This document shows, piece by piece, positions 1 through 13,654 of a stretch of DNA of 64,000 bases. The translations under genes and the position numbers were made by a program. The DNA is taken from contig NW_006281099.1 of the NCBI RefSeq assembly GCF_000203795.2, positions 1,615,774-1,679,773 of the forward strand, in the 5' to 3' direction. The notes beneath the pieces are model-generated. The model saw nothing but the letters and a program-made list of their open reading frames with translations. It did not search any database and had not been told where the DNA came from. Positions within the stretch are counted from its first letter, which is position 1; each line of letters starts with the position of its first letter. The DNA comes from Batrachochytrium dendrobatidis JAM81 (Eukaryota > Chytridiomycota > Chytridiomycetes > Rhizophydiales).

Positions 1-1595
1 GCGGTCTTTTTGGCCACTTTGGATTTCACTGTTGTCTTGACTGTTGTCTTGACTGCTTTGCCTTGAGATGGTACCGCGTCGGTACTCTCAGAAACCGGGT
101 TTGCTTTCTTTGTCAACTTTTCCTTGGCAGGCAATACCTTTTTGGGTGTCTTTATAGGCTCAACTGGCTCATCTGGCTCATCCTCAGCCATCTCACTTTC
201 AAAAATCTCCTCGATAGTTCTTTCTTTAATCGCCACCTCAGTACTTTCGTCATCCTTCTCAACATCTCCAGCAGGCTCGTCATGCAGAGCATTATAGATT
301 GGAAGCGCAACTGATGTGGTAGTCTTGATGTACACGGATTGAATGTTGTTCCATTTTCCGGGAAGCTTTTCAGCTGCTTTATTGACTACGGCCATAATAT
401 TCTCCACATTTTGCTCCTGTGACAGCTTTAATGAGCCTGTCTTTATAGAACTAGGTATATCAATCAAATTGTCAACAAGTCACTGATAAGTTCCAGTACA
501 GGTTGGTTGAATCAACTCTATCAAAACACTAAAGATAAAGTCGACTTACTTGCACACGCCTTTGTTAAGATGAAGATATGTAGAATGGATTGCACGTTCA
601 ATTTCAGACTTGACATCTTTTTTTGTAAGACTGACTGTTGCTGGGTGCCTATATCGTTTGATGAGAATATGGTCAATAAACAATGGATCTCGATCTTTTT
701 AATCGGCAGCCTTGTTGGCATCAAGACTTTACTCGCAAACTCATGCTTACTTTTTCTTGTTGAAAAAAGTTTTTCCAATTAATTTGGGAAGAAGAGGAAT
801 CACTCGCTCGTCGGCAAGAAACATATCATAGGCAGCACACAGCTGGCGCTTTGCCTCATATGGTATAAATTTGCTCTTGAGCTTGGATATACCAATAATC
901 TATTGCCAAAAGTTGTGTAAACTGCGTTAATCATTCACATATCTATCAAGTCAACCCACTGACATATCAAGTCTAATGATATACTTTAGAAACACGAGTA
1001 ACTCCAGCGTTCTTGATAAGATCTTTAAACTCTCTTTGAGGATCCTTGACAAACATACATATTTCAGCAGTATCTGACAAAATAGAATTTGGCAATCGAC
1101 TAAACAGATTATACAGACATTGTTGAGAAATAAGCAAATTAGCATCAATGGGTGCAACATGAAAGCGAGTTTAACTCGCTCATAAGGCTACAGCGATGTT
1201 ACATACATTGAAACTGGCTTGCTTTTAAATTTTTCTGGAATTTTCTTGGTGGTGATAATGGTCCAAACAACTTCACTGTTCAAGCCATCAGCATCACTTT
1301 CAGCAATAATATTTTCAGTGGTAGCCTTGTTCTTGACATCTAATTTGCGCATGCGAATGTGTGCAAGCAGAGCTTTTGTGGCTTTTTCAACCTATATATC
1401 CATCAGTGAGTTTGTTGAAGAAATTAGTACTAAGGAATATTTGATAATAAAATTATTCCATGTAAATGGGATTTGAATTCACAGTATACAGATAGCAAGA
1501 GCTACAGTCTGAAACCAAGTCATATACAGAAAATAGCAATCCAAGTCTCAAGTTGAGGATTGACTAAATATTTTCCTAACCTGAATCTGATCCAT
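1..1595 (-). CDS. Ribosomal L1-domain nucleolar protein (RSL1D1/CIC1/UTP30-like), 3' end outside window
   Basis: Likely a nucleolar ribosome-biogenesis protein of the RSL1D1/Cic1/Utp30 group. Six exons fit in phase: 1595-1581, 1391-1207, 1099-985, 899-751, 648-550 and 450 to the left edge. Exon 1 codes only MDQIQ. The joined protein shows the L1-domain pattern: VEKATKALLAHI near the start, the block EICMFVKDPQREFKDLI, then FLADERVIPLLPKLIGK, and near the end of the domain an IKTTTSVALPIYN block. After that comes an acidic stretch and a lysine-rich tail with VKTTVKT repeats that runs off the window. It is divergent from POL5 with 116 bp between the two ATGs. The L1-domain assignment is firm. 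Which of Cic1, Utp30 or RSL1D1 is the true counterpart cannot be decided from the sequence. Confidence 0.85.
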
Positions 1596-1613
1596 CGTAT
1601 GCAAGTATTTCAG

Positions 1614-1661
1614 GATTGGAATATAATATTCAATTCGAAAGAAAAAAAAATATTCCCAATC
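1614..1661. promoter_or_regulatory. Inverted repeat in the divergent L1-domain protein / POL5 promoter
   Basis: GATTGGAATAT (1614-1624) and ATATTCCCAATC (1650-1661) form an imperfect inverted repeat, with one extra base in the second arm. It sits between two ATGs only 116 bp apart that both serve nucleolar proteins. It could be a symmetric factor-binding site serving both directions. This is inference from position and symmetry only. Confidence 0.35.
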
Positions 1662-1711
1662 GATTAAAAAACTTTTAAATTGTTGAAAATTCTTTCTTGA
1701 ATTCAACACCA

Positions 1712-4700
1712 ATGTCGCCAGCAATGACAGACTCTTCTAAATCCCAACCACCTGTAGAAGCAGTCAAGATTGATCCAAAACAGAATATGGATCAGCAGAG
1801 CTCGACACTGGCTCATTATAGTCTTTTAGCCAGTTTAGATGCTCAAAAACGCCTGGAGTCAGCCGAGCAATTGATGCAGCTGCTTGTCAAATTCCAATCC
1901 GAAATGGATGCCCCGAATGCTGAACGTAACGAATCAGCATCCTCTGACTTGAATTCTTGCTATGCCACTGATGTGACTTATGGTCTTCGACGTCTGTTGC
2001 GCGGCCTTTCTTCCTCCAGAGACGCTGCTAGACAAGGCTTTTCTGTTGCATTGACCGAGGTTGGCATTTAATTCAATTATTTATTTTTATTTTTATCAAC
2101 GAGTTTGCTTGATATTGTTTATCCATCAAAAGTCGCAAATGATTCACATTGGCTTACATGATTACTGATCTTATTTAAACGTGCTATTTTGGAAATATAT
2201 TTTAAATGCTTTACCATGAACCGAGTATAGCTCTTGTCAAGTCTGCCCATGCTTGAGGTTTCTACTGTTCTCAAAATGCTTCATGATTGTACTCAAGAAA
2301 ATGGAAATCGTACTGGACAGGAAGAAAAGGAGCTGCATCTAGGTCGTATGTTTGGATATATGGCCATGTGCAAATCTGGCATGTTATCCCGCAAATCTAC
2401 CACATTGGAAAATGTGTTGGAAATTGTTACTGGTCTGTTGAAATGTGCTACCAAAAAATCATATTTTTCTCAAGCTGCCTATCAAGTTTTAATCGCAATT
2501 CTTAAAGAGGTTGGTTTGTATACTTTTTGATTGAAATTTAGTTTGCAAGGAATTCATTGTACTGATCCATTCTATCAGATTCAACAAACAGACCTATCAA
2601 AAAGTGTTTCAGAAGCCATGATTAGACTTGTTCTCAACAACGGGGTCACAAATGCTCAGGGGCTGTGGTTTGCTATAGAAGCTCAGCATTGTGCACCTAG
2701 CTTTGACAAATGGGATGAGATTATGATGGGATGGAAAAGCAAAAAAATTATTTTGCACCGTAAAAACAAGGATTTGATTGTCGATATTCTTAAAAATACA
2801 ACAGATTCTGGGCCTCGTGTGCACTCTGTCTGGACTACAATCATCAATCTTCTGGTCGAAAAAAACTCGCCACTTTCGTCTAAACAGCTTTCTATTGAAG
2901 AGTTCTGGGAATCTGTAGAAGGTGCGTTATAATAGATTTAATTTAAATAGCTGTTTTTTAACTAACAATTTATTGTTTTCAACCTATTTTACTCTAAAGC
3001 TACACTCTTTACTACTTCCCATGAACGCAAACACATTGGATTTCAAGTTTTCGAAGCCATTCTTTTGATTGTGGATGAAAAGCAGATTCCATTTTTGCTC
3101 ACTCCACACTTTTTGCACTGTCTGATTGATAGTCTTTCCAAAAAAAATGGCTATTTTTACAAACAAGCTCTTCATACTGCCACGAATTTATCCGAAATTG
3201 CTTCTGAAAAGCCCTTTATAGCCTTTCCACTTATGATGCGACTTGTCGGTAAAAACGGAAGCCTTCAGTTTGATACAGTGACCAAAACAAAAACGGTTGA
3301 AAACATCATCACTACACTAGACACAGATCAAATCGAATCATATATAGATTTTCTTGTTACTTCATTCACTGATCCTTCATCCATGTTGAATGACAGTTTG
3401 GTGGGAACTACCAGCTCTACTCGCGTTGAAAGTGTGCGTCGATGGATCTTGCAGCAAATGTTCCAGTTGGTAAGAATGGGCAGATTGCACAAGGAACAAG
3501 GATGGATCTCTTTGATTATTGAGTTTGTTGTTGTTCATGGATTTTTCAAGCCTTTGGAAGTAGATTCCAAGCAGGTATAACTTTTGATATTTGAAACAAT
3601 GTATTTTTTGAACATTCGTTTGATCTATTTTGCTGACACTAGTGCAATCAAAACAATTTTTTAGGAATTTGGAAAGGTATCGGATGACATCAGTACGCTT
3701 AGCAGAGAAAGATTGGTTTCGATCTTGGGTGCGCTTGGCAACATTTCACTCATTGATAGTTTAAAGGCCAATGAAGCTGAAGAATCGGTCGACGACGATT
3801 CAAACTTCAAAAAGTATGCACGCATACCTAGAGCTCATCTTGGTAAACGTCTTAATGGGGACACGTGGATCTACTATGTCTGTCAGCTTTTAAAAGAAAT
3901 GGAATCAAACAAGCAGCTTACACCTCTTGGAAAAAGTTCTTTAAATGCAAGTGCCCATGATGCTATTCAAACCTGTTATGACCTTGTAGAAACCATTCGC
4001 GAGCGCAAGGCTGCTACACCTGAAGAGAATGCCAGCCTATTGGAGGAGCTTAGTAGTTTCGAATCACTGGTGTTGCACATACTGCTTAACATATACTATG
4101 AACCAGAGGAATTCACTTTGCTTGCCAAGGAAATCAAAGACTGTTATACGCGTATGCATCCTCAGTCTGAAGCTAAACCGATTCAGGAATCAAAAAAGCG
4201 AAAGGCTGCCAACGCTCAGTCTACTGAAGCTACCGATGAAGACATGGAAGCATCTCCTGAGCCCATTGAAGTTATTGTTGATGTTTTGATTGGGCTTTTG
4301 GTCAAGCCTTGTACACTTTTGCGATCAATGGTATCGGACGTGTTTAGAGGATTTTGTAGTCGTATGACTTCTAAAGCCATTCAACTGATCCTTGATATAT
4401 TGTCCACTAAGAGTGGGGTTCAAGGCGCTAGTCAACTTTTTGAGACTGAAGGTGAAGAAATGAGCGACGATCAAGAAGATGACACAGAAGAAGAAAGTGA
4501 TGATGATGACAGCGATGATAACGAGGAAGAGGAAGAGGAAGATCTTAATGCACCCGTTGATGAAGAATTTCGTCGCAAAGTTGTCGAAACACTTGGCAAA
4601 GCAGCTTTATTCACAACTCAACAATCAAACGATGAGGAAGCTGAATCTGATGATGAGGGTATTGATGATGACGAAATGCAAATTTTTGACGATAAACTTG

Positions 4701-5949
4701 CCGAAATCTTCCGCCAGCGATATGACATCAAGCAGACGCATCGTAGTGTCAAGCAGAACGTGGTACATTTTAAATCGCGTGTGATGGATCTTCTTGATGT
4801 GTTTGTCAAGGAAGCTCCAACGAGTGCACTCATGATTCCAGTATGCAAATCGTTAATCGCTGTTGCGCAAAGTATCTACGACAACTCCAACGAGACGGGC
4901 TTATATACTCGTACCGAGTCAATTTTGAGCCAAAAAATATGCAAAGCCAAGGCTATTCCTATTGTTCCCATCAATGCTGCCATTGATGCATTGAAAGATG
5001 TTCATGAAAAGCTGATGGGTGCATCAGAAATCAAATTTGGCAAGTTATGTAACCTTTTATCCTTGTATTTGGTCAAAGTCATAAAGCATTCTAGTGATGA
5101 GATGAAGAGTACTACCACCGAAGCGTCTCAGCACAATGCTAAGCGAATCAAAAGCGAAAACGAAAACGATTCTTCTAATTCAGCCAATGCATCAATGACA
5201 TGTGCATCTGAAGTTGACCAAGTTTGTGATATATACATGTCTACTTTTACCGGAATGCTGAACAAAGACCTCCGAGTGCAAGAGCAAATGCTTCAGGGAT
5301 TTATTGTTCGATTTAGCGATCCTTATGCTGCAAAAATAGCTTTGCGTATTTCAAGTATGCTTTTATCAACATTCGACAAACCCTTAAACCTGCAAATCAA
5401 GACGTTTCCGCTGATCTGTGCCTTGAAGATCTTTTCTTTTGCATTTAAACACGTTGTCCAAACTGACGTGTGGTTAAATCAAGATGAGGAACAAGGTATA
5501 GCGGGAGGATGTAAGGCATTGACCGATTTTTTCAAGGTTGCGACTTTTGCTTTGGATAGGACAAAAAGTGAAGTGAAAGGGCCATTTTTCTTTTCAAACG
5601 ATCGAGTTTGTGAGTTGGTCAAGGAGATTTTGGTCGTATTGAAACGAGCCAAATTATATCTTAGACCTGCCAAGGTGAGTCCATGCACACTTGTGAATCG
5701 TATTTGAACCTATATCCATTCATCTCTATGATGCTGTTCATTGCTTTTTTGTACTTACTATTGCTTTTAATTTAGTTTGTGTCGGTGTGCTTGACAGAAG
5801 AACTTGCCACAATTGGCAAGGATCTGATTGCCGAGAAAAAGTTTAAAGACTTTAAAAGAGCTGTGCAAGTGATTTCTGAAATCAACAGAGTCTGTTTGAA
5901 TCAAGAATTCACTAAATCGAAAAAAAACAATTCCAAGTCTAAGAAATAA
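1712..5949 (+). CDS. POL5: DNA polymerase V / MYBBP1A-like nucleolar protein
   Basis: Pol5/MYBBP1A family: not a true polymerase but a large HEAT-like nucleolar protein needed for rRNA production in yeast. Model: 1712-2059, 2231-2509, 2579-2921, 3000-3574, 3665-5674, 5776-5949, with all phases closing, 1242 aa. The start is the first in-frame ATG (MSPAMTDSSK). Visible family features are the N-terminal RLLRGLSSSRDAARQGF block, helical repeats around LTPHFLHCLIDSL, a long acidic run (about 4455-4545: runs of D and E with Ser), a second acidic patch near 4625-4695, and a Lys/Ser-rich C-terminus (SKKNNSKSKK). Introns 1 and 2 use unusual GTTGGC and GTTGGT donors. For intron 2 I chose the 69-nt solution (2510-2578) because the alternatives need introns of 24-36 nt. 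Length sits between yeast Pol5 and human MYBBP1A. Confidence 0.85.
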
Positions 5950-6816
5950 ATCAGTAAGCAGATACATAAAAATAAATAGTATATTCCTATTCACGTAAAA
6001 TGGAGCACTAATCAAGGATGATAAAATACATAATAAGCAGCCAATCTCATGGAATGATAATTTCCACCCAATTCACTGAATATCGTGCCTTTGAATCCAT
6101 TTAAAAACAGTTTCTGGTTTTAGCATTCAAATATTTCATTTTACGTATAAATCTCTGAGAATCTTATATTGTCACGAAAACACATCAAATTATTGATGAT
6201 TGACAACTCTGTAGCCATCAACACTTGGACAACGAGACGTTGCAAGTGCAAATGTCTCGACCAATAATGTCAAGATTGTGTGCTTGATAGGATGGTCGGT
6301 GTGTTTGGAGATTAGTCAAGGGAATTGTCAAGGCTACAATATCTCGATTTTCTAAACAATGGCATGCAACATTTCCAAACACGCATGTTATTCTAGTAGT
6401 ATTTTACCCTAAAAGCAACTGTCTACTCAAACATGGTTGATCAATCATTCAACAAACGGCGCGAGGATTGTAATTCTATATTGTCCATTTTAAACTTTGC
6501 AGAAAATGACTCGAGTATGATAAAGGATGGGTTTGTTTGTCAAGCAATTCCAAACACTAAGGAACTGAAAATATTTATTCAAATCAATTTCTAATAGGAA
6601 AACACAACGAATAGTTAACGATTGTCTATTTCCAACCAGAATAAACAATGACTGCAAGATAAATCCAAGTTTGATTCCAAGTGAATGCAACTGTAGATGG
6701 CCGTAAGATCAATAAAGATTTAAAAGTGTAGTAATTTGTTTGAATTGTGAATTCAAGTCATACGACAATGTGTAGTACCTTTGAGTAAAAGCAAGGTTGG
6801 GATACGACTAATCTTA
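5950..6816. other. Intergenic stretch between two convergent 3' ends, with MITE-like ends
   Basis: No gene is supported here. Open frames are short and mostly lack ATG. The left part holds a possible inverted-repeat element (listed separately). Near 6680-6695 the complement reads TACAGTTGCATTCAC, which resembles the outer end of the same element family, so the whole stretch may be a decayed larger copy. Confidence 0.4.
5982..6155. mobile_element. Candidate short MITE (TA-flanked inverted ends)
   Basis: The left end reads TATTCACGTAAAATGGA. The right end, read on the other strand, gives TTATACGTAAAATG. The shared ACGTAAAATG core matches the ends of the better copies at 13.65, 20.34 and 34.34 kb. 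It is about 170 bp, has no coding capacity, and lies just after the POL5 stop. The right boundary is uncertain. Confidence 0.4.
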
Positions 6817-8555
6817 TCAATATCGACCAACGCCACTCATTAAATATTCGATGGCCTCTTCTCGATTATTTTGCTTAAACACCAATGCATCTCGAACATC
6901 CCCTGGTGGAAATCCAAGTTCGCTCACTGCAATAAACGCCTGTGAAAATTCAGCTTGTTTAATCACATTTTCTGGATACTGATTTATCGCCATGGAAAGA
7001 ACATCCAGCGGGATAGGCGTACCACACGCAGAACTAAGCTCAGCCATGCCAATGAGAAAATCTAGAATTTTTTTGTGAAGATCCTGTCCCTTTTTTTGTA
7101 ACGAAAAGCTTTCAGGATCTGTCGTAGTAAAATAGTGATTAATTGCATATGCAACTGTATCCGAGTCGAATCCCATTTGTGTGAAATCTGAATATAGTGC
7201 GTACTGAGCATCTGTGGTAAATCGTGGCGGACGTTTTGGGGTTTCAGGTTTAGAGTTTGGCAGTGATTGATGGCCAGTAACTCGGGTGGGGATCTGCGGT
7301 GGTTGTTGCTGAAGTGGGATTGGAACAGAGGCACCCTGATACATTGGCATGGATCCACTCGTGCATGGAACAGATGACAGACTATTAGCAGATCCAACTC
7401 GCATGCTTTCAAACAATGTAGTAGGAGCTTGGGGTGATGAATTATGCTGGAGTTGTGGTGGAGTAGCCGAGTACAATCTTTTTGATGCAGGCGACATTTC
7501 AGCTACAACAGGAATTGGTCTGCCCAGCGATTGCTGCAATGCAAAAGGCTGCGTGGATTCATAGACACGATCGCCTTTACCCATGACTTCTTTTAGCATT
7601 TTGAAATCATGGTCCTTGATATTGGCAGCAGTGTCCCATGGATCTGGTGGTGCCAGTCCTTGCTCAAATTCCGTATAGTCAATACTATTTGCTGTTGATG
7701 AATTTACCTTTTATAGCTAATTAGTAAAACACAGTATTCGTATGCATATATTGTTGAAAGTATTTTCAAATCAAGCAACTTCAATGCTTACATTTGATAT
7801 TGGAACAGTTTGAGAGCCTTTAAGCGTACCCTGTTTAGTTGGAACAGGTCTTTCTGGAAGTTGTTTTGTGACTTTGTCTTTTACTGGCGATCTGGACTCC
7901 TTTTTCAGCCCATTCGAATCTGTAGCTTCGACTGCCGACTTTGTTTGACGCTCTTTTATTTCAGAAACCAATTCATCCTCTTTAGCTATCTGATCAATAG
8001 ACTTTTGATACTCTGCCACAGCTGCTTTTTCAATAGCAAAATCGTATATTGCCTATGCATTCATATCCACAAAACCAGCATTGAGTTTAAAATGAATATT
8101 GAACAAAATTCTATCACCATCAATCACAAATAGTACAAGAATGGCATTTACAAGCGTGTCTAGTATATTATCGCTTATCTGATAGTAACTCTGTAGTAGA
8201 TTATATGCAAAATCAGCAACCATATGTTGACATCAAAATCAAAGTTAGTTTAGTATATATTAATACATTGACAGGGGAAATACTATGTATATTCATTTTT
8301 AATTATCATCAACATGAATGATCAAAAATGGTAGGGAATAAAACAATGGTATTATGCTAAAATTTGGTTGATGGATGAATGCGACTTATTTACCGATGAA
8401 GGATTCAGGTTTTGTGGATTGGTAGGTAAGACCGGGAGAGCCATGCTGGTTTTTAAAGAAATACCGACAAGCTCAGAATATACATTGGTAATAGTAGTAC
8501 TTCGAGGCAGCTGGCGCCGCTTTCCAGGAACAGGGGGAGGATTAACCATGGCCAT
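6817..8555 (-). CDS. UBAP1-like ESCRT-I subunit with tandem UBA domains
   Basis: Probable ubiquitin-binding ESCRT-I component. Exons 8555-8394, 8052-7792 and 7707-6817 join in phase, 437 aa. Residues 18-45 (VYSELVGISLK, then LPVLP) and the start of exon 2 (AIYDFAIEK) resemble the N-terminal UMA region of UBAP1, which docks on VPS37. The middle is Ser/Pro/Gln-rich and disordered. The C-terminus has two UBA-like units: FTQM-GFDSDTVAYAINHYF (about 315-340) and SELGFPPGDVRDALV with NNREEAIEYLMSG (about 398-433), like the overlapping SOUBA UBAs. The start is the first of two nearby ATGs (MAMVNPPPVP). Intron 1 is long for this window (341 nt). UBA domains are confident; the UBAP1 assignment rests on domain order and is moderate. 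Alternative: another UBA-domain adaptor. Confidence 0.6.
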
Positions 8556-9754
8556 GATGGAATAGGCAACTGTTTGCAAGATAAAGTTGGACAGCCAAAT
8601 TTACAGAATTTATTCGGATTTGGGCAAATTTATGGGATTTGTATAAAAACAATGGGATCTGTGTAGCAGTTGAGTTGATTTCAAGTGCTGGCCAACTGAG
8701 ATGAGATTATCAGAACAGTGGAATGCATATTTATTAAAGCCCATCAAACTTGTGAAAACTAGAGCTGTAGCGTAGATTTACGATATTATTTTATCAGACG
8801 GATCACACTAAAATGAAGCAAGATAATGAGCTAGATGGTTGTGTGTAATATTGAGTGATGTTCTGATAGTGTTGGATTGAAACTCGTACAAATGCAGCCA
8901 TTTGTAAAGGTTTGGGTTGTATGTCTGGGAAGACTTTGGTCGAGCATTTGGTCTCCAACTTTCCTGTAAGCGTGTCTGACCCTCAATTATCAGCTCTTAG
9001 TACACATTGCAGGTGAGCAGTTGTATTTATGCTATGTAAACACCGCTATTGATACTGCCACAGGTGTATCTTCTCTCTCTATAATCGGTACATGGCTTTG
9101 ACTACCTGTAGTCTGGTCTGATACCACTGTATTCTGTATCCAGCACACCATTTGCTTGTTGATGTTGTCGGTAACTTGACCATATTTGCTGTACACACTA
9201 AGAGTGTGGGCGGTGTCCTTTGTATAAGCATCCATGTGTGGATATTCTGAGATATATGTTCCCATCTACTTACTGCTGGGCTGGCTCTATCGCTACATGC
9301 CCAACTGTAATGCCTAGCCCCTTACTTGGCTACAGGCGCTAATAGTGAGCAGCATGGCGTTTTGGCTGATATTGAAACCAGCCAAAGTCTAGAGGGGAAT
9401 AATGAGGTCTTGTGCTTGCCATATCATCTATCACTGTATGCACTTTTTTACTCTCTCCCAACCCCAACCACCAGTTTATAACAATGGCTGGTGGCCTTCT
9501 TTGGATATTGATAATACGCCATGCGTTCGTGTCTTGTATTTGGCCAAATTTGGCTGACCGACTCCAAAAACACCTCGATTGGTCAAATATTCGGACATTT
9601 CTTTTCTTTCTTCCTGATATCTTCTATTGTTCTTGACTAGCTGTATAACTAACTACTCTGGTTATTTCTTGTCTTGCTATCTGCTTTATATTTAGCTACT
9701 CTAGCAACACCTTAACGTATATTCATATTATCAACTCTTTAATACACAACTGAC
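8556..9754. other. Intergenic region upstream of beta-tubulin
   Basis: About 1.2 kb with no supported gene. A 77-codon frame on the minus strand (9032-9265) has no recognisable features. The stretch should contain the promoters of the UBAP1-like gene and of beta-tubulin. The last 100 bases before the tubulin ATG are pyrimidine-rich, but I see no clear TATA box. Confidence 0.5.
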
Positions 9755-11390
<1,636 letters not shown>

Positions 11391-12429
11391 ACCAAGTATA
11401 ATCTTCTCGATGATATAGTTTTTAACCGAATTGTTTCTTTTTCCAATGTTTGTTTTATCTCGGGGTTTGATTTGTCTTTTTTGTTAATCCCATACCACTT
11501 CTTGATTCTTTTCCTCTCCTAACTGTTACTCGGTACGCCTGGGTATTACAAATAAAAAATCAAGAATAACAAAATGGACATGTCAGTGTGTTGCTTTTAT
11601 TGCGCAGACTGAGATGTGGGTGGTGTGGATTTGACTGGTTGTGCGGATATGTATTTGACTTTTAAATTAAATTAGAACTATCATTATGATGCTTATTGTA
11701 TTTGGTCAACTTTGCAAGATGCAGCAAATGGTATCCGTAGGCGATGCACTGATCTGGTCACACCAATGGATTACAACTATAGTTTAAAGTTTGACTAAAT
11801 ACTATCAATGCTGTTTGGTTGCGCAGGAGCACTGCTTGTGTTGACTGAATGCCAAGAAGGCTATCAGAAAAATTGAGACAAGTTCCCATACATTCATTTG
11901 ATAACTTTAAGCAATATACACCAATTGCAGTATTTTGATATAGGGAAGATACCCAACGCGCCAAGAGAGTTGCATTATTGAAAACATTCACTATGTTTTT
12001 TGAGAAGATGTGGTATTAAACTTTGCCGTCTACGCGCGGTAACTTTACACAAACTTCCAACCAATCCAATGTAAAGCAAGTTTAGCCACGCAGGGCTACA
12101 ATGCCACTATTGAAATGGAGATTGCAGAATTCATTCAGCCACACCAATATATAATGAGCAATAATCGTTCACAAAAGCACATTCTAGTACACTGCGCACC
12201 TGCTTGAGTGATTGCCACTGGTTATGTGATTGTAAAACATAGTGCTTTTTGTAAAGCACGATATATATTAATGTAATTCGATCTTTTCCTTTTCTAAACC
12301 AATCTTGCAGTTTAGTTTCGAGTCCATCGTTCTCTTGATACGCCTATTTGACAGTATACGTATCATTGATTTCAATCACTAACCTCGAACTTACTCTTTA
12401 GCTGTTGGCATCTTATTTCATCTACTTTG
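11391..12429. other. Intergenic region
   Basis: About 1 kb between the tubulin stop and the next ATG. No conserved protein, RNA gene or repeat could be recognised. Short frames (for example 11758-11991 minus) look random. Confidence 0.5.
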
Positions 12430-13620
12430 ATGCATCGCTCATCTAGTCAACGAGTCCATCCAACTTGGTATGTGACAAAAAATGAACCAACGCAGTCGCA
12501 GATTATCTGTCCAACCCTAACCACTGTTTCCCACGATCGTATTTTTAGGTCAGGCTCGTTTGAGCCTCTTCGTTGGTGGTTACATCAGCCAGACTACCTT
12601 TTAGAGGAAACAGTTGTGCAGCCTTTTCAAAAGGCATGCAATTCTGTTGCTTCTGTGAAAACTAAATCCATTTCACGATCTCGTCATTCCGATTTATTCG
12701 AGCCATCAGAAGCACGTTATCCCAGCACTGCCCATACATCCAACTCGTCACCTTCGTATCCCTCCTCGCGCAGTATTCGCTCGCTGCGTACTGGAAGCTA
12801 TACGTCAGTTCCAACCATCGTCGTGTATGGAGTGCCTCCAATTTCTGCTGAAGCAGAAGAACGCCAAGCGCTTCACCATGTTGTGTTTTCTGCAACTACT
12901 TTTCCCATCAGACTGCCGGATCCGTCCATTACTGCCACATTGCTATCGCTGAGATACTCGGACATTACCCAGTCGATCCGTGGTAAAATTTCTTTACTTA
13001 TCCCACCCAGCTCATGCCTGCGTTCCTCACAGCCATACGACAATGCAACTGAGGTATCTAATCCTTGTAGTGATACAAACCTTGATACCAGTAATGCAAC
13101 AGCCACTCCTATACCCATAACCGACCTGGCAGTTCGTATTCAATACCGCATTGATGCGACTGTTTCATCCGAGTCTGTTACTACTGTTTTGGACAGTCAT
13201 GTTTCTGCCAGCACAGCAAGTATACCTAAGCCGCTGATTTCCACCAAAACGAAAAGCGGCAATTCCCACTTGCATCCAGACCATGCACACACATGCATGA
13301 TTGACTTTGCGTTTCCTTTTGAAAAAGGGTTCATTATGGATCTTTACACAGCTATGCGGGCTTCGGGTATAGACACCACAGTTGACCACTTTGAGTTGGA
13401 CGGCTGCGTTTCATTTATTATCGACATCGTGTCAAAGCAATTACTTCAAGAGCCAGAGCAGCGGCTTAGTCAGGACAGCAAGGATAGTCGAGCCAAAAGG
13501 CTAGACCAGAAAGCAAACTTGATTAGCGAGGCTAGTATGGCCACAGTAGATTTTGAAGTAGATTTTGTGTTTGCCAAAAATCCTGTTTTGACAAACTGTG
13601 AGCTGCTGACACCTATATGA
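12430..13620 (+). CDS. Hypothetical protein, intronless, 396 aa
   Basis: Not recognised. One uninterrupted frame from ATG 12430 (the frame opens one codon earlier with TTG, which I discard). Composition is Ser/Thr-rich with a low-complexity linker (about residues 85-125). More ordered stretches alternate hydrophobic and charged residues: FEPLRWWLHQPDYLLEE, SIRGKISLLIP, DLAVRIQYRID and IDFAFPFEKGFIMDL. That pattern would suit a beta-sandwich, arrestin-like fold, but this is only an impression. Neither a signal peptide nor a membrane segment is visible. A copy of the 0.5-kb repeat begins about 35 bp after the stop. The long frame, sensible codon use and ATG make a real gene likely. Confidence 0.6.
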   Translation: MHRSSSQRVHPTWYVTKNEPTQSQIICPTLTTVSHDRIFRSGSFEPLRWWLHQPDYLLEETVVQPFQKACNSVASVKTKSISRSRHSDLFEPSEARYPSTAHTSNSSPSYPSSRSIRSLRTGSYTSVPTIVVYGVPPISAEAEERQALHHVVFSATTFPIRLPDPSITATLLSLRYSDITQSIRGKISLLIPPSSCLRSSQPYDNATEVSNPCSDTNLDTSNATATPIPITDLAVRIQYRIDATVSSESVTTVLDSHVSASTASIPKPLISTKTKSGNSHLHPDHAHTCMIDFAFPFEKGFIMDLYTAMRASGIDTTVDHFELDGCVSFIIDIVSKQLLQEPEQRLSQDSKDSRAKRLDQKANLISEASMATVDFEVDFVFAKNPVLTNCELLTPI

Positions 13621-13654
13621 TAATAAATAACTGAACGAGTGCAGGGCTAACGCT

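Noticed and set aside
2514..2549. Alternative POL5 intron 2 of 24-36 nt
   Set aside because: The 69-nt solution 2510-2578 keeps phase, has a branch-like CTGAT and a CTATCAG acceptor, and matches the GTTGG donor of intron 1.
9032..9265. 77-codon minus-strand frame upstream of beta-tubulin
   Set aside because: No domain, no splice partners that extend it, and surrounded by non-coding sequence; a chance frame is more likely.
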